32,078 bases of DNA from an uncultured Oscillospiraceae bacterium (GCA_944387635.1 CALXFT010000026.1:1-32078); one strand, 5' to 3'. Counted from the first letter of the stretch, positions 1-7,884 are shown. Notes: generated by a model from the sequence alone, not told the origin. Program-made: numbers and translations.

Positions 1-194
1 AAAGCCGCCCTCCCCTGGACCCCTCCCGGCGCGCTCTTCGTTTGGTGCAGGTATTGCCTTAAGCGCCAAATCGGTGCGGTGACCGTGTGAAGCGTAAGCA
101 TCCTGGCAGCTGCCCAGACGGAAGCCTGCATAGAAGGAGCGGATATCTGCGTTTTCTGCCGCGCAAAGTCCATAAGCATTTCAAGAAATAGCAT
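1..194 (-). repeat. Dispersed intergenic repeat, module A, copy 1 (runs off window start)
   Basis: Read on the minus strand it begins with an outer motif ATGCTATTTCTTGA (194-181). Then comes the inner end ATGCTTATGGACTT (179-166), followed by about 165 bases closely similar to 14831-15010 and 19054-19215. Shared blocks include CTTCCGTCTGGGCAGCTG and TTTGGCGCTTAAGGCAATAC. The outer edge touches the TAA stop of the M42 peptidase. Small insertions and deletions between copies break every reading frame, so it is non-coding. The left end lies outside the window. Confidence 0.85.
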
Positions 195-1240
195 TAATCG
201 TGAAAGGGGTCCAGGTCTGTGTGCTCGTCCATGGTGCACAGCAGTTCCGTGAGCAGGGCGATGGTGTTCTCCACATCCTCCAGGCTGCACATCTCCGCCG
301 GAGAGTGCATATAGCGCAGAGGCAGGGAGACCAGGGCCACGGGTACGCCTCCGGCGCTGATGTGGATCTGGTCCGCGTCGGTGTAGGTGTGGCCCATGTA
401 GGACTCGATCTGCCAGGGGATGTTTCGCTTCTCGGCACAGTCCCGGAGCATCCGGTTGATCTTCCGGCTGCCGATGGAGCTGTTGCACAGCACCGGGCCG
501 CCGCCCAGCTTCACGCTGCCGGAGTCCTTGGGGTCCGACCCGGGGGAGTCCGAGGCGTAGGTCACGTCCACCACAATGGCCAGGTCCGGTTTTACCCGGC
601 TGGCGGACCAGTATGCCCCCCGGGTGGAGGTCTCCTCCCCCGCCGTGGTGGCCGCGTAGACGCCCACGGAGCAGCCCCGCTCCCGGGCGCGCTTCAGGGC
701 CTCCAGGATGATGAAGGCGCAGCCCCGGTCGTCGATGCCCCGGGCGCTGAGGAAGCCGTTGAGCAGCTCCTGATGATAGCTGTGGAAGTGGATGGGGTCC
801 CCCTCCTGGACATACTGCCGGGCGTCGGCGGCGTCTTTGGCGCCGATGTCGATGTACAGGTCGCCTACCTTCACCGGGTCCTTCTCCTTCTCCCGGTCCT
901 TCAGGGCCACCACGGCGCCGTAGACCTTGCCCTTCCGGCCGTGGACCACCACCTGATGGCCTGGGTACTGGCAGGCCCGGATACCCCCGGACTTGCCCAC
1001 CCGCAGCAAGCCGTCGTCCTGGATATGGGTGACGATGAGGCCGATCTCATCGATGTGGGCGGCCAGCATTACCCGGAAGGGGGCCTGGGGGTTGTGGACG
1101 CTGATGACGTTGCCCGTGCAGTCCGTGCGGATCTCGTCACAGCAGGGGGTCATGTGGGCAATGACCTTCTTCTGCAGGGGGATCTCATGGCCGGAGACGG
1201 ACATGCTGTCGAGCAGTTCGTACAAAAAGTCCTTGTTCAT
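194..1240 (-). CDS. M42 family metallo-aminopeptidase (glutamyl aminopeptidase/endoglucanase M-like)
   Basis: This 348-residue protein has the usual length of the M42 family of cytosolic, dinuclear-metal aminopeptidases that trim peptides. Visible family motifs are AHIDEIG (H62, D64), GIDDRG (D170/D171), the catalytic EE pair in AGEETSTRG (E202/E203), VVDVTYASD (D225) and the late histidine in RYMHSP (H312). All expected metal ligands are present. The start is supported by a GGAG ribosome site just upstream, and the gene is divergent from galE. The TAA stop sits exactly at the edge of a dispersed repeat (1-194), which therefore forms its 3' untranslated region. Substrate specificity cannot be told from sequence. 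Confidence 0.93.
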   Translation of the reverse strand: MNKDFLYELLDSMSVSGHEIPLQKKVIAHMTPCCDEIRTDCTGNVISVHNPQAPFRVMLAAHIDEIGLIVTHIQDDGLLRVGKSGGIRACQYPGHQVVVHGRKGKVYGAVVALKDREKEKDPVKVGDLYIDIGAKDAADARQYVQEGDPIHFHSYHQELLNGFLSARGIDDRGCAFIILEALKRARERGCSVGVYAATTAGEETSTRGAYWSASRVKPDLAIVVDVTYASDSPGSDPKDSGSVKLGGGPVLCNSSIGSRKINRMLRDCAEKRNIPWQIESYMGHTYTDADQIHISAGGVPVALVSLPLRYMHSPAEMCSLEDVENTIALLTELLCTMDEHTDLDPFHD

Positions 1241-1271
1241 AGACGCAGCTCCTTTTTATCTGTTTGCCGCC

Positions 1272-1280
1272 ATTATAGCA
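1272..1280 (-). promoter_or_regulatory. Extended -10 promoter for the M42 peptidase
   Basis: On the minus strand the sequence TGCTATAAT is a perfect TATAAT box with the TGn extension. It lies about 32 bases upstream of the start codon. The -35 region is poor (TTTTCT at a 17-base spacing), as is usual for extended -10 promoters. Confidence 0.6.
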
Positions 1281-1318
1281 CAAATTCTACTGTGAGAAAA
1301 TAGAAATCCCAATTGCTC

Positions 1319-1347
1319 TTGACAAAAATTCCCCCCGGTGATACTAT
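1319..1347 (+). promoter_or_regulatory. Sigma-A promoter for galE
   Basis: TTGACA (1319-1324) and TACTAT (1342-1347) are separated by exactly 17 bases. The galE start codon lies about 45 bases downstream. Confidence 0.8.
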
Positions 1348-1391
1348 CGATTCGATACAGATCCCTATTCATACCATCAGGAGGCATGCAT

Positions 1392-2408
1392 ATGAACATT
1401 CTGGTCACCGGCGGCGCCGGGTACATCGGTTCCCACACCTGCGTAGAGCTTCTGGAACTGGGCTACGGGGTCGTGGTGGTGGACAACCTGTGCAATTCCA
1501 ACCCCAGGAGCCTGGAACGGCTGGAGGAGCTGACGGGCAAAAGCGTCAAATTCTACCAGGGCGACGTCCGGGACGAGGCCCTTCTGCGCAGGATCTTCGC
1601 CGAGAACGAGATCAGCGCCGTGATCCATTTCGCCGGACTGAAGGCCGTTGGCGAGTCTGTGGCCCAGCCCTGGCGGTATTATGACAACAACTTAAACTCC
1701 ACCCTGGTTCTGACCAAGGTCATGGGCGAGGCGGGAGTCAAGCGGATCATCTTCTCCTCCTCCGCCACGGTGTACTCCGGGGACAATGAGATGCCCCTGC
1801 GGGAGGACAGCCGCACCGGCAACTGCACCAACCCCTACGGCTGGACCAAGTACATGACCGAGCAGATTCTCTCCGGCATGGCCAAGGCAGATCCGGAGTG
1901 GAGCGTGGTGCTGCTGCGCTACTTCAATCCTGTGGGCGCCCATGAGAGCGGCCGCATCGGCGAGGACCCCCGGGGCATTCCCAACAACCTGATGCCCTTC
2001 ATCACCCAAGTGGCCGTAGGCCGCCGGGAGAAGCTCAGCGTCTTCGGCAACGACTACCCCACCCCCGACGGCACCGGCGTCCGGGACTACATCCACGTGG
2101 TGGACCTGGCCAAGGGCCATGTGGCAGCGGTGAAGTATGTGGTGGAGAATTTGGGCTGCGAAGTCTTCAACCTGGGTACCGGCATCGGCTACAGCGTGCT
2201 GGACATGGTGAAGGCCTTCGAGGAAGCCAACCACGTTTCCGTCCCCTACCAGATTGTGGACCGCCGCCCCGGCGACCTGGCCACCTGTTACGCGGACCCG
2301 GCCAAGAGCGCCGAAATTCTGGGCTGGAAGGCCGAGAAGAACCTGGTGGACATGTGCCGGGACTCCTGGCGCTGGCAGTCCGCCAACCCCATGGGCTACG
2401 GGGAATAA
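1392..2408 (+). CDS. galE: UDP-glucose 4-epimerase
   Basis: The 338-residue protein is an extended short-chain dehydrogenase that interconverts UDP-glucose and UDP-galactose (Leloir pathway, cell-envelope sugars). The start [16 protein letters not shown] carries the NAD-binding GxxGxxG motif. SSSATVYSG holds the catalytic serine, and [12 protein letters not shown] the YxxxK pair. [16 protein letters not shown] and [10 protein letters not shown] are GalE signatures. The reading frame stays open further upstream, but the ATG at 1392 gives the family N-terminus and follows AGGAGG. It has its own promoter and terminator, so it is probably monocistronic. Confidence 0.97.
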   Translation: MNILVTGGAGYIGSHTCVELLELGYGVVVVDNLCNSNPRSLERLEELTGKSVKFYQGDVRDEALLRRIFAENEISAVIHFAGLKAVGESVAQPWRYYDNNLNSTLVLTKVMGEAGVKRIIFSSSATVYSGDNEMPLREDSRTGNCTNPYGWTKYMTEQILSGMAKADPEWSVVLLRYFNPVGAHESGRIGEDPRGIPNNLMPFITQVAVGRREKLSVFGNDYPTPDGTGVRDYIHVVDLAKGHVAAVKYVVENLGCEVFNLGTGIGYSVLDMVKAFEEANHVSVPYQIVDRRPGDLATCYADPAKSAEILGWKAEKNLVDMCRDSWRWQSANPMGYGE

Positions 2409-2424
2409 CCGCCTGGAATTTGAA

Positions 2425-2462
2425 AATACCGGACTCTTTACCCAGAGTCCGGTATTATTTTA
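2425..2462 (+). terminator. Rho-independent terminator of galE
   Basis: A perfect 13-bp stem (2425-2437 with 2444-2456, AATACCGGACTCT) has a 6-base loop and is followed by ATTTT. The other side also ends in a T-rich stretch, so it may also stop the convergent gene at 2541-3206. Confidence 0.88.
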
Positions 2463-2540
2463 CCACAAAACAGAACGAGCCGCTCTGCTCCCCGCGATAC
2501 AGGGGCCGCCAGGACAGACCGGCGCGGCTCAGCAGAATTG

Positions 2541-3206
2541 TCAGCGGCGGCTGGTTTCGGCCGTGGCCCCCGGGCCGTCTTGTCCTTCAGACCGGTCCAT
2601 CTCCTCCCGAATCCGGTCCAGGAGCAGGGCCTTGGCGAAGTACATGGTCTCGTAACGGATGTACATGTCCGCGTTCTCGTCCCAGAGATAGCGCAGCCGT
2701 GCGGGAAACTCATCGTCCCCCATCCACAGCTGGATGGCCATGGGCAGGCCGTCGAACAGCTCCAGGGCATAGCCCATGTCTGCGCTGCCCAGGCTCCGTC
2801 CGCCCATTGCCAGGCAGGCCCGGCGGAAATCCTCGGGACGGCTCTGGAACAGCTCGGCCCAGGGGTCCAGGCCCGGCTCCAGCAGGTTCTGGTGAAACTG
2901 CATGCCGAAGGCGGTCATATTCTTCCACCGGCCGCTGAGGTGCCGGTCCGGACGGCTGTCGCAGATCAGGTCCAGAAGGGTCATGACCTCCTCATAGGCA
3001 TTGGCGTCTATCCAGCCCCCGTCCCTTTGCCGCTCAATATCCGCATTTTTGCGGTTGATCCGATAGGTCTGGCCCAGCATGGTCACATAGAGAAAGCTCT
3101 CGTCAGCCTTGATCCGGAGCTTGCGGATCAGCTTGGCCTGATCGTAGGTCAAAAACCGCCGCTTGGCCTGCCGGGCCTGGATCAGGTAATTATTCGTTCT
3201 ATTCAT
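2541..3206 (-). CDS. DUF3786-like protein
   Basis: This is a soluble 221-residue protein without signal peptide or membrane segment. The C-terminal half (about residues 120-205) contains GYALELFDGLPMAIQLW, GDDEFPARLRYLWDENAD and YETMYFAKALL. This resembles the DUF3786 pattern (a 'P-hydrophobic-W/D-dE-FPA-LWD-A' motif in proteins of unknown function in anaerobes). The N-terminal part is basic (QAKRRFLTYDQAKLIRKLRI), ahead of a stretch that could bind a ligand. It is convergent with galE and has no partner genes nearby. Family membership is recalled from motif shape, and no activity should be assumed. Confidence 0.72.
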   Translation of the reverse strand: MNRTNNYLIQARQAKRRFLTYDQAKLIRKLRIKADESFLYVTMLGQTYRINRKNADIERQRDGGWIDANAYEEVMTLLDLICDSRPDRHLSGRWKNMTAFGMQFHQNLLEPGLDPWAELFQSRPEDFRRACLAMGGRSLGSADMGYALELFDGLPMAIQLWMGDDEFPARLRYLWDENADMYIRYETMYFAKALLLDRIREEMDRSEGQDGPGATAETSRR

Positions 3207-3253
3207 GGATCTCTCCCGCTTTCCTTCCGCCTATGAAAACAAGTCCGCGCTTT

Positions 3254-3462
3254 ATACTGATTCTCTTTTAAAATCTTTAATCAATTCCGATTAAAGATTT
3301 TACTATGAAAGCTCCGCATTCATAGTAAAACTTCAAACAAATGAGCGCGTCTCGCCCCTTGCGGGGCAACCGATGCGAATGCATATCAATCCCCATGCGC
3401 CAACTGCTTTCATGGTTCATGGCGCGATCGTTTCGCATGGGGATTTAATCAAGAAAAAGCAT
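3254..3462 (+). repeat. Dispersed intergenic repeat, module B, copy 1
   Basis: This element fills most of the 311-base gap between the DUF3786 gene and rrf2. It opens with ATACTGATTCTCTTTTAAAA, identical to copy 2 at 24924, and ends with TCAAGAAAAAGCAT. Inside are a perfect 13-bp hairpin (3270-3282/3289-3301, loop AATTCC) and a 10-bp hairpin (3300-3309/3319-3328) that shares two bases with it, so the two may be alternative folds. There are also a GCCCC/GGGGC hairpin (3354-3367) and a 12-bp stem (3388-3399/3434-3445). The ends are imperfect inverted repeats of each other. No coding potential is seen. Confidence 0.82.
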
Positions 3463-3517
3463 TAAAGCCTGGCCTTCAAACGCGGACATGGTTTTTTCCA
3501 TGCTGGATGTCCCCCGT

Positions 3518-3928
3518 TCACTTTCCGTCTTTCAACAGGTCCGCTATGGTGATGCCCTCAAAGAAATCGTCGATCATCTTGTCCAGCCTGTCCCACATGG
3601 GCTTGGCCTGGCAGCACTCCGTCCGGGAGCAGGCGGCGGCGCCCTGGCTGGTGCAGGAGACGGCGCTGATGCCGCCTTCCGTCAGCTTCAGGATGCTGCC
3701 AACGGTGTACGCCTCGGGAGGACGGTTGAGCCGGTAGCCGCCGCCTTTGCCGTGGACCGCGTCTACAAATCCGGCCTTGGACAGGGTTGTCATGATGGAC
3801 TCCAGATACTTCTGGGAGATCCCCTCGGCTTCCGCGATCTCCTTCAGGGGGACGTAGGCATCCCCGCCCCGCTGGGCAAAGTTGACCATGACCCGCAGGG
3901 CGTAGCGTCCTTTGGTGGATACAATCAT
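3518..3928 (-). CDS. Rrf2/IscR-family transcriptional regulator
   Basis: The 136-residue protein begins MIVSTKGRYALRVMV, the hallmark of Rrf2 winged-helix regulators. The wing region carries HGKGGGYRLNRP. Cysteines at 92, 100, 105 and 106 sit where IscR-type proteins bind a [2Fe-2S] cluster, so it probably senses Fe-S status. CymR-type cysteine sensing is less likely because CymR lacks this cluster. The start at 3928 gives the conserved N-terminus and lies 4 bases after the iscU stop, which indicates translational coupling. Being the last gene of the nifS-iscU group, it probably autoregulates through the operator at 5912-5934. Confidence 0.92.
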   Translation of the reverse strand: MIVSTKGRYALRVMVNFAQRGGDAYVPLKEIAEAEGISQKYLESIMTTLSKAGFVDAVHGKGGGYRLNRPPEAYTVGSILKLTEGGISAVSCTSQGAAACSRTECCQAKPMWDRLDKMIDDFFEGITIADLLKDGK

Positions 3929-3932
3929 AGGA

Positions 3933-4361
3933 TCACTGGCAGTGGTCGCAGTGCTCGCAGTCTGGGAAGTCCTTGGCGTCGTAGGGCAGCCCATTGCGGT
4001 CGTAGTAGTCCTTCAGGGCGTTCTTGATGGCCTCCTCCGCCAGCACGGAGCAGTGGAGCTTGTGGGCGGGCAGGCCGTCCAGAGCCTCCGCCACGGCCTT
4101 GTTGGTCAGGTCCATGGCCTCATGGATGGACTTGCCCTTGATCATCTCCGTGGCCATGGAAGACGAGGCAATGGCGGAGCCGCAGCCGAAGGTCTCGAAC
4201 TTCACGTCCACAATGGTTTCGTTTTCAATTTTCAGGTAGATCTTCATGATGTCGCCGCACTTGGCGTTGCCCACCTCGCCGACGCCGTCGGGATTCTCAA
4301 TAATGCCCACATTTCTCGGGTGCATGAAATGATCCATTACTTTCTCGCTGTAAAGTGCCAT
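3933..4361 (-). CDS. iscU: NifU/IscU-type iron-sulphur cluster scaffold
   Basis: The 142-residue scaffold on which sulphur from NifS and iron are assembled into Fe-S clusters. Family features are YSEKVMDHFMHPRNVG, the three cluster cysteines C35 (KCGD, with D37), C60 (GCGSA) and C104 (HCS), and the conserved KGKSI. The C-terminus carries an extra C135-x2-C138-x2-C141 motif (CEHCDHC), absent from proteobacterial IscU. Such a tail may bind metal or interact with partners. A good AGGAG site precedes the start. It is separated from nifS by a repeat element. Confidence 0.95.
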   Translation of the reverse strand: MALYSEKVMDHFMHPRNVGIIENPDGVGEVGNAKCGDIMKIYLKIENETIVDVKFETFGCGSAIASSSMATEMIKGKSIHEAMDLTNKAVAEALDGLPAHKLHCSVLAEEAIKNALKDYYDRNGLPYDAKDFPDCEHCDHCQ

Positions 4362-4384
4362 AACGGGAATCGCTCCTTTTCTTG

Positions 4385-4415
4385 ATTATAATTTCATATG
4401 GGATAAACACGGCAA
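4385..4415 (-). promoter_or_regulatory. Possible promoter for iscU-rrf2
   Basis: On the minus strand there is a perfect TATAAT (4390-4385), 23 bases upstream of iscU. The -35 TTGCCG (4415-4410) is imperfect and spaced 19 bases away. It could allow iscU-rrf2 transcription independent of nifS across the inserted repeat. Confidence 0.4.
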
Positions 4416-4421
4416 GGTCTT

Positions 4422-4688
4422 ATACGGATTCTAATTTAAAATCTTTATGCTTATTGACTTTAAACAGCAGAAGTTGCAGAGGATACGTACCGGCTCAGAA
4501 ACCTGCGCGCCCCTTGGCTCCCCTTGTGAAGGGCAGCTGTCGCAAATCTCCGATTTGCGACAGCTGCCCGCCGCGGCTCTGACGCTCCACCGGAGCGTCA
4601 TTCACTCCCGCGACTGCGCTTCGCTTACCCCAAGGGGCGAGCCAAGGGCGGCCCGCAGGGCCGCAGGCTGGATCAAGTCGATAAGCAT
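4422..4688 (+). repeat. Dispersed intergenic repeat, module C, copy 1
   Basis: The outer part ATACGGATTCTAATTTAAAA matches module B starts. The inner part is bounded by near-perfect 14-base inverted ends, ATGCTTATTGACTT (4447-4460) and AAGTCGATAAGCAT (4675-4688), with 13 of 14 matching. Inside are a perfect 18-bp stem with a 3-base loop (4531-4548/4552-4569), an 8-bp GACGCTCC hairpin (4581-4599), a CGGCCC/GGGCCG hairpin near 4649-4663, and a long-range pairing of CCTTGGCTC with GAGCCAAGG. The right half is repeated in inverted orientation at the window end. It lies between nifS and iscU and fills that 340-base gap. Confidence 0.88.
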
Positions 4689-4701
4689 CAATGAACCGCG
4701 A

Positions 4702-5889
4702 TTACAGAATATACTGCCGCTTGCCGTTCTGCAGGTCCCGCCACACCGGGGAGATGCTGCGCAGGTAGGCCACCACCTCGGGCGTCACCCGGAGAATGTG
4801 GTCGATCTCCTCGTCGGTGTTGTACTCGCTGAGGCTCAGGCGCAGGGAGCCGTGGGCCACGTCGTGGACCCGTCCAATGGCCAGCAGCACGTGGCTGGGG
4901 TCCAGGGAGCCGGAGGTGCAGGCGGAGCCGGAGGAGGCGCAGACCCCCTTGGCGTCCAGCAGGAGCAGCAGGCTCTCGCCTTCGATGCCCTCGAAGCAGA
5001 AGCTCACATTGCCGGGCAGCCGGTTCACCGGATCGCCGTTGAGGGCGCTGTGGGGAATCTGGGACAGGCCGGCGATGAGCTTGTCCCGCATGGCGCTTAC
5101 CCGGGCCATGTTGGCGTCCATGTTGGCGCAGGACTCCTCCAGGGCCGCGGCCATGCCGCAGATGCCGGGCAGGTTCTCGGTGCCGGCCCGCTTGCCCCGC
5201 TCCTGGGCGCCGCCCTCAATGATGTTGACCAGGGGGAAGCCCTTGCGGACGTACAGAGCGCCCACGCCCTTGGGGCCATGGAACTTGTGGCCCGAGAGGC
5301 TGAGCATGTCGATGTTCTGCTCCTTGACGTTGATGTGCAGGTGTCCCACCGCCTGAACCGCGTCGGTGTGGAAGGACACGCCGGCCTCCCTGCACACGGC
5401 GCCGATCTCGGCAATGGGCAGGATGGAGCCGATTTCGTTGTTGGCGTACATCGTGGTCACCAGGCAGGTGTCCGGGCGGATGGCCTCCTGAACCTGCCGG
5501 GCGGTGACGTTGTGGCCCTGCTTCACGTCCAGATAGGTAACTTCAAAGCCCTCCTTCTCCAGCTTCTGGAGGGTGTGAAGCACGGCATGGTGCTCGAAGG
5601 CCGTGGAGATAATGTGCCTCTTGTTCTTCCGGGCGCCGTAGCGGGCGGCAGAGAGAATGGCCTGGTTGTCGGCCTCGCTGCCGCCGGAGGTGAAAATGAT
5701 CTCCCGGGGCTCGCAGCCCAGGCACCGCGCCACCTTGGCCCGGGCGGCGTCCAGAGCCTCCTTGGCCTCCTGGCCCACGGAGTGCAGGGAGGAGGGATTG
5801 CCGTAGATGCCATTGAAATAGGGAACCATGGCGTCAATGGCCGTCTGGCTCATGGCGGTGGTGGCCGCGTTGTCCGCGTAAACGTGCAT
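4702..5889 (-). CDS. nifS: Cysteine desulfurase (NifS/IscS-type)
   Basis: This 395-residue PLP enzyme releases sulphur from cysteine for Fe-S assembly. The N-terminus is YADNAATTAMSQTAIDAM. The PLP lysine is K202 in SLSGHKFHGPKG, and the persulfide cysteine is C324 in SSGSACTSGSLDPSHVL. RAGTENLPG and HTDAVQAVG are also typical. The start codon follows a perfect AAGGAGG. It is the first gene of the nifS-iscU-rrf2 group. A strong promoter with a palindromic operator lies directly upstream, inside the 3' end of the neighbouring msrC-like gene. Confidence 0.96.
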   Translation of the reverse strand: MHVYADNAATTAMSQTAIDAMVPYFNGIYGNPSSLHSVGQEAKEALDAARAKVARCLGCEPREIIFTSGGSEADNQAILSAARYGARKNKRHIISTAFEHHAVLHTLQKLEKEGFEVTYLDVKQGHNVTARQVQEAIRPDTCLVTTMYANNEIGSILPIAEIGAVCREAGVSFHTDAVQAVGHLHINVKEQNIDMLSLSGHKFHGPKGVGALYVRKGFPLVNIIEGGAQERGKRAGTENLPGICGMAAALEESCANMDANMARVSAMRDKLIAGLSQIPHSALNGDPVNRLPGNVSFCFEGIEGESLLLLLDAKGVCASSGSACTSGSLDPSHVLLAIGRVHDVAHGSLRLSLSEYNTDEEIDHILRVTPEVVAYLRSISPVWRDLQNGKRQYIL

Positions 5890-5911
5890 ATGAGAAAACC
5901 TCCTTTGGTTC

Positions 5912-5962
5912 TTACCTAGTTATCTTCTAGGTAAGAATAGCACTACTTACCCACTTTGTCAA
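5912..5962 (-). promoter_or_regulatory. nifS promoter with Rrf2-type operator
   Basis: On the minus strand TTGACA (5962-5957) and TATTCT (5939-5934) are 17 bases apart. Just downstream is a perfect palindrome, TTACCTAG-N7-CTAGGTAA (5934-5912), overlapping the -10 box by one base. A second GGTAAG/CTTACC inverted pair brackets the -10 region, and another TTTACCTA lies just upstream of the -35. Repeated TTACC half-sites over the promoter of an operon ending in an Rrf2 regulator fit autorepression. The link to that regulator is inferred. Confidence 0.78.
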
Positions 5963-6446
5963 TAGGTAAATGCTTTGCTTCGACACAATCGCCGAGGACC
6001 CTCTCCAGGACGGCGGCAACGGCCCCCAAGCCCGCCTCATCCTCCTGGGTAAAGCGGCCGAAAACCGGGCTGTCGATATCCAATACGCCCCAGAGTCTGC
6101 CGCCAACATACAGCGGCAGGACGATCTCGGCGTTGGACGCGCCGTCACAGGCGATATGGCCCGGAAAGGCGTGGACGTCCGCCACCCGCTGGACCTTCCC
6201 CAGCCAGGCCGCCGTGCCGCAGACCCCCTTCCCCGGCGCGATGCGCACGCAGGCGGGCTTTCCCTGGAAGGGTCCCAGAATCAGAGCCCCGTCTTCCATT
6301 TTATAAAAGCCCACCCAGTTGATGTCCTCCATGGCCTGCCACAGCAGGGCGGCGGCGTTGGCCAGGTTGGCGGTCTCGTAGGGCACGTCCCGGGTCAGGG
6401 CCAGCAACGCCCGGGAGAGCTCTTCATAATTGGCAAATCCTACCAT
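5943..6446 (-). CDS. msrC: Free methionine-R-sulfoxide reductase (GAF domain)
   Basis: The 167-residue single GAF domain matches the fRMsr family, which reduces free methionine-(R)-sulfoxide in the cytosol. Signature segments are INWVGFYKM, LILGPFQGKPACVRI, GKGVCGTAA, DVHAFPGHIACDGAS and EIVLPLY. The three redox cysteines are C66, C76 and C100. The start follows AGGAGG. Its 3' end overlaps the nifS promoter, so transcription through this gene could affect nifS. It is divergent from spoIVB. Confidence 0.92.
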   Translation of the reverse strand: MVGFANYEELSRALLALTRDVPYETANLANAAALLWQAMEDINWVGFYKMEDGALILGPFQGKPACVRIAPGKGVCGTAAWLGKVQRVADVHAFPGHIACDGASNAEIVLPLYVGGRLWGVLDIDSPVFGRFTQEDEAGLGAVAAVLERVLGDCVEAKHLPIDKVGK

Positions 6447-6480
6447 AGTTCCTCCTTCTGTTTTTCAAAGCGTTTTCTCC

Positions 6481-6509
6481 ATTGTACATAAGGGAGGAGA
6501 ACCGCGCAA
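6481..6509 (-). promoter_or_regulatory. Likely promoter of the msrC-like gene
   Basis: On the minus strand TTGCGC (6509-6504) and TACAAT (6486-6481) have a 17-base spacer and lie about 35 bases upstream of the start codon. Confidence 0.5.
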
Positions 6510-6620
6510 GAAAAAATTCCCGAAAAACCCAGACCGTTCCTCATTTTTCGACTTTTTCAGCGGTTACATTCCCGCCGGCGGGTCATATTAAGGAGGCAGA
6601 CAAAAAGGAGGGCAGAATGT

Positions 6621-7598
6621 ATGAAGCGAAAAATCAGCGCCATCGCTTTGGCGATGTTCCTGTTTGCTCTGCTTCCCTTGCAGACCTGGGCGGCAGAGCT
6701 TTTGATCCCCGTGGGAAAAATTGTGGGTTTGCAGCTTTTGGACGACACTTTGACAGTGGTGGCCTATGACGATATTTTCGGCAGCTGTGCCCGGGACGCC
6801 GGGCTGAAGATCGGCGACGAGCTGGTCAAAGTCAACGGCGACGACATCGCGGCGCCCCAGGACCTGCGGGACGCTCTGGAGGATCAGGCCGGATGTCCCG
6901 TGGAGCTGACGGTCCGCCGGGACGGGAAGCTGAACACGGTCCAGCTGACGCCACGGCAGACCGACGAGGGTCCCAGAATCGGAGTCTATCTGCGTCAGGG
7001 AGTCGCGGGGATCGGCACCGTGACCTTCTACGATCCGGACACCGGGGCCTTCGGCGCCCTGGGCCACGGAGTCAGCACCGCCCAGGGCGCCCTGGTGGAG
7101 CTGACCCGAGGCGGCGCCTATCCGGCCCGGATTCAAAGCGTAAAAAAGGGCCGCTGCGGCGAGCCCGGCCAACTCAAGGGGAGCGCGGACCCGGAATCCC
7201 CCTTAGGACCCCTGCTGCGCAACACTCCCCAGGGAGTCTTCGGCGTGACGAAGCAGGGCTGGAAGGGGATCGCCATTCCCACCGCGGCCTATGAGCAGAT
7301 CCACACCGGCCCCGCCGTCATCCGCTCCACCACTCAGGGCGATCAGGTGCAGGAATATTCTGTGGAAATTTTAAAGATCTATCCGGAAAACCGGGCGGAC
7401 TGCCGAAACTTTCTGATCAAAGTCACGGACCCGGCCCTGCTGAAGACCACCGGCGGCATCGTTCAAGGCATGTCGGGAAGTCCCATCATTCAGGACGGGC
7501 GGCTCATTGGAGCTGTGACCCACGTTCTGGTAAACGATCCCACCACCGGCTACGGGATTTTTATTGAAAATATGTTAAATGCCGCCGATCCGGCATAA
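6621..7598 (+). CDS. spoIVB: SpoIVB-type serine peptidase (sporulation)
   Basis: SpoIVB (family S55) is secreted by the forespore and triggers sigma-K activation by cleaving SpoIVFA. Residues 1-24 form a signal peptide or anchor. About residues 35-110 are a PDZ domain (GSCARDAGLKIGDELVKVNG). The peptidase domain shows GALGHGVS (H149), VTDP (D270) and QGMSGSPI (S285), the expected triad. At 325 residues it is shorter than B. subtilis SpoIVB (about 425), mainly at the N-terminus. AGGAGG precedes the start. Unlike the usual arrangement, spo0A does not follow it. No clear sigma-F/G promoter was recognised in the 174-base upstream gap. Confidence 0.93.
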   Translation: MKRKISAIALAMFLFALLPLQTWAAELLIPVGKIVGLQLLDDTLTVVAYDDIFGSCARDAGLKIGDELVKVNGDDIAAPQDLRDALEDQAGCPVELTVRRDGKLNTVQLTPRQTDEGPRIGVYLRQGVAGIGTVTFYDPDTGAFGALGHGVSTAQGALVELTRGGAYPARIQSVKKGRCGEPGQLKGSADPESPLGPLLRNTPQGVFGVTKQGWKGIAIPTAAYEQIHTGPAVIRSTTQGDQVQEYSVEILKIYPENRADCRNFLIKVTDPALLKTTGGIVQGMSGSPIIQDGRLIGAVTHVLVNDPTTGYGIFIENMLNAADPA

Positions 7599-7698
7599 CC
7601 GGGCCGCTGTCTGCACATCCTAAGAACGTCGAAATCCGGCGGATCGGATCGAACCGCCCGGATTCCGGCAGCCCGACAGCGAAAAGGAGGAAGAAAAC

Positions 7699-7884
7699 AT
7701 GGAATCCGATCAGCTTCCCAGCGGCTTCGTCTCCGCCCTGATGCGAAACGAAAACGCGGTAAACGCCTACGCCATGATGACCAAGGAACAAAAGAAGGCG
7801 GTGCTGGAAAAGGCCCGCTCCGCCCACTCCCGGCAGGAGATGGAGCGGCTTCTGGCCCAGGTGGCTCAGGACGGAGCCTTTTGA
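7699..7884 (+). CDS. Small conserved-looking hypothetical protein
   Basis: The 61-residue acidic/helical protein starts MESDQLPSGFVSALMRNENA and contains MTKEQKKAVLEKA and SRQEMERLLAQV. The pattern 'LPxGFxxALxxNExAxxxFxxMTxExKxxVLxxAxxxxSxxEM' is, from memory, common in short unannotated clostridial proteins. An ideal AAAAGGAGGAA ribosome site lies 8 bases upstream, and a strong terminator follows, so it is a real gene. It is 100 bases downstream of spoIVB and could be co-transcribed. The function is unknown. Confidence 0.78.
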   Translation: MESDQLPSGFVSALMRNENAVNAYAMMTKEQKKAVLEKARSAHSRQEMERLLAQVAQDGAF

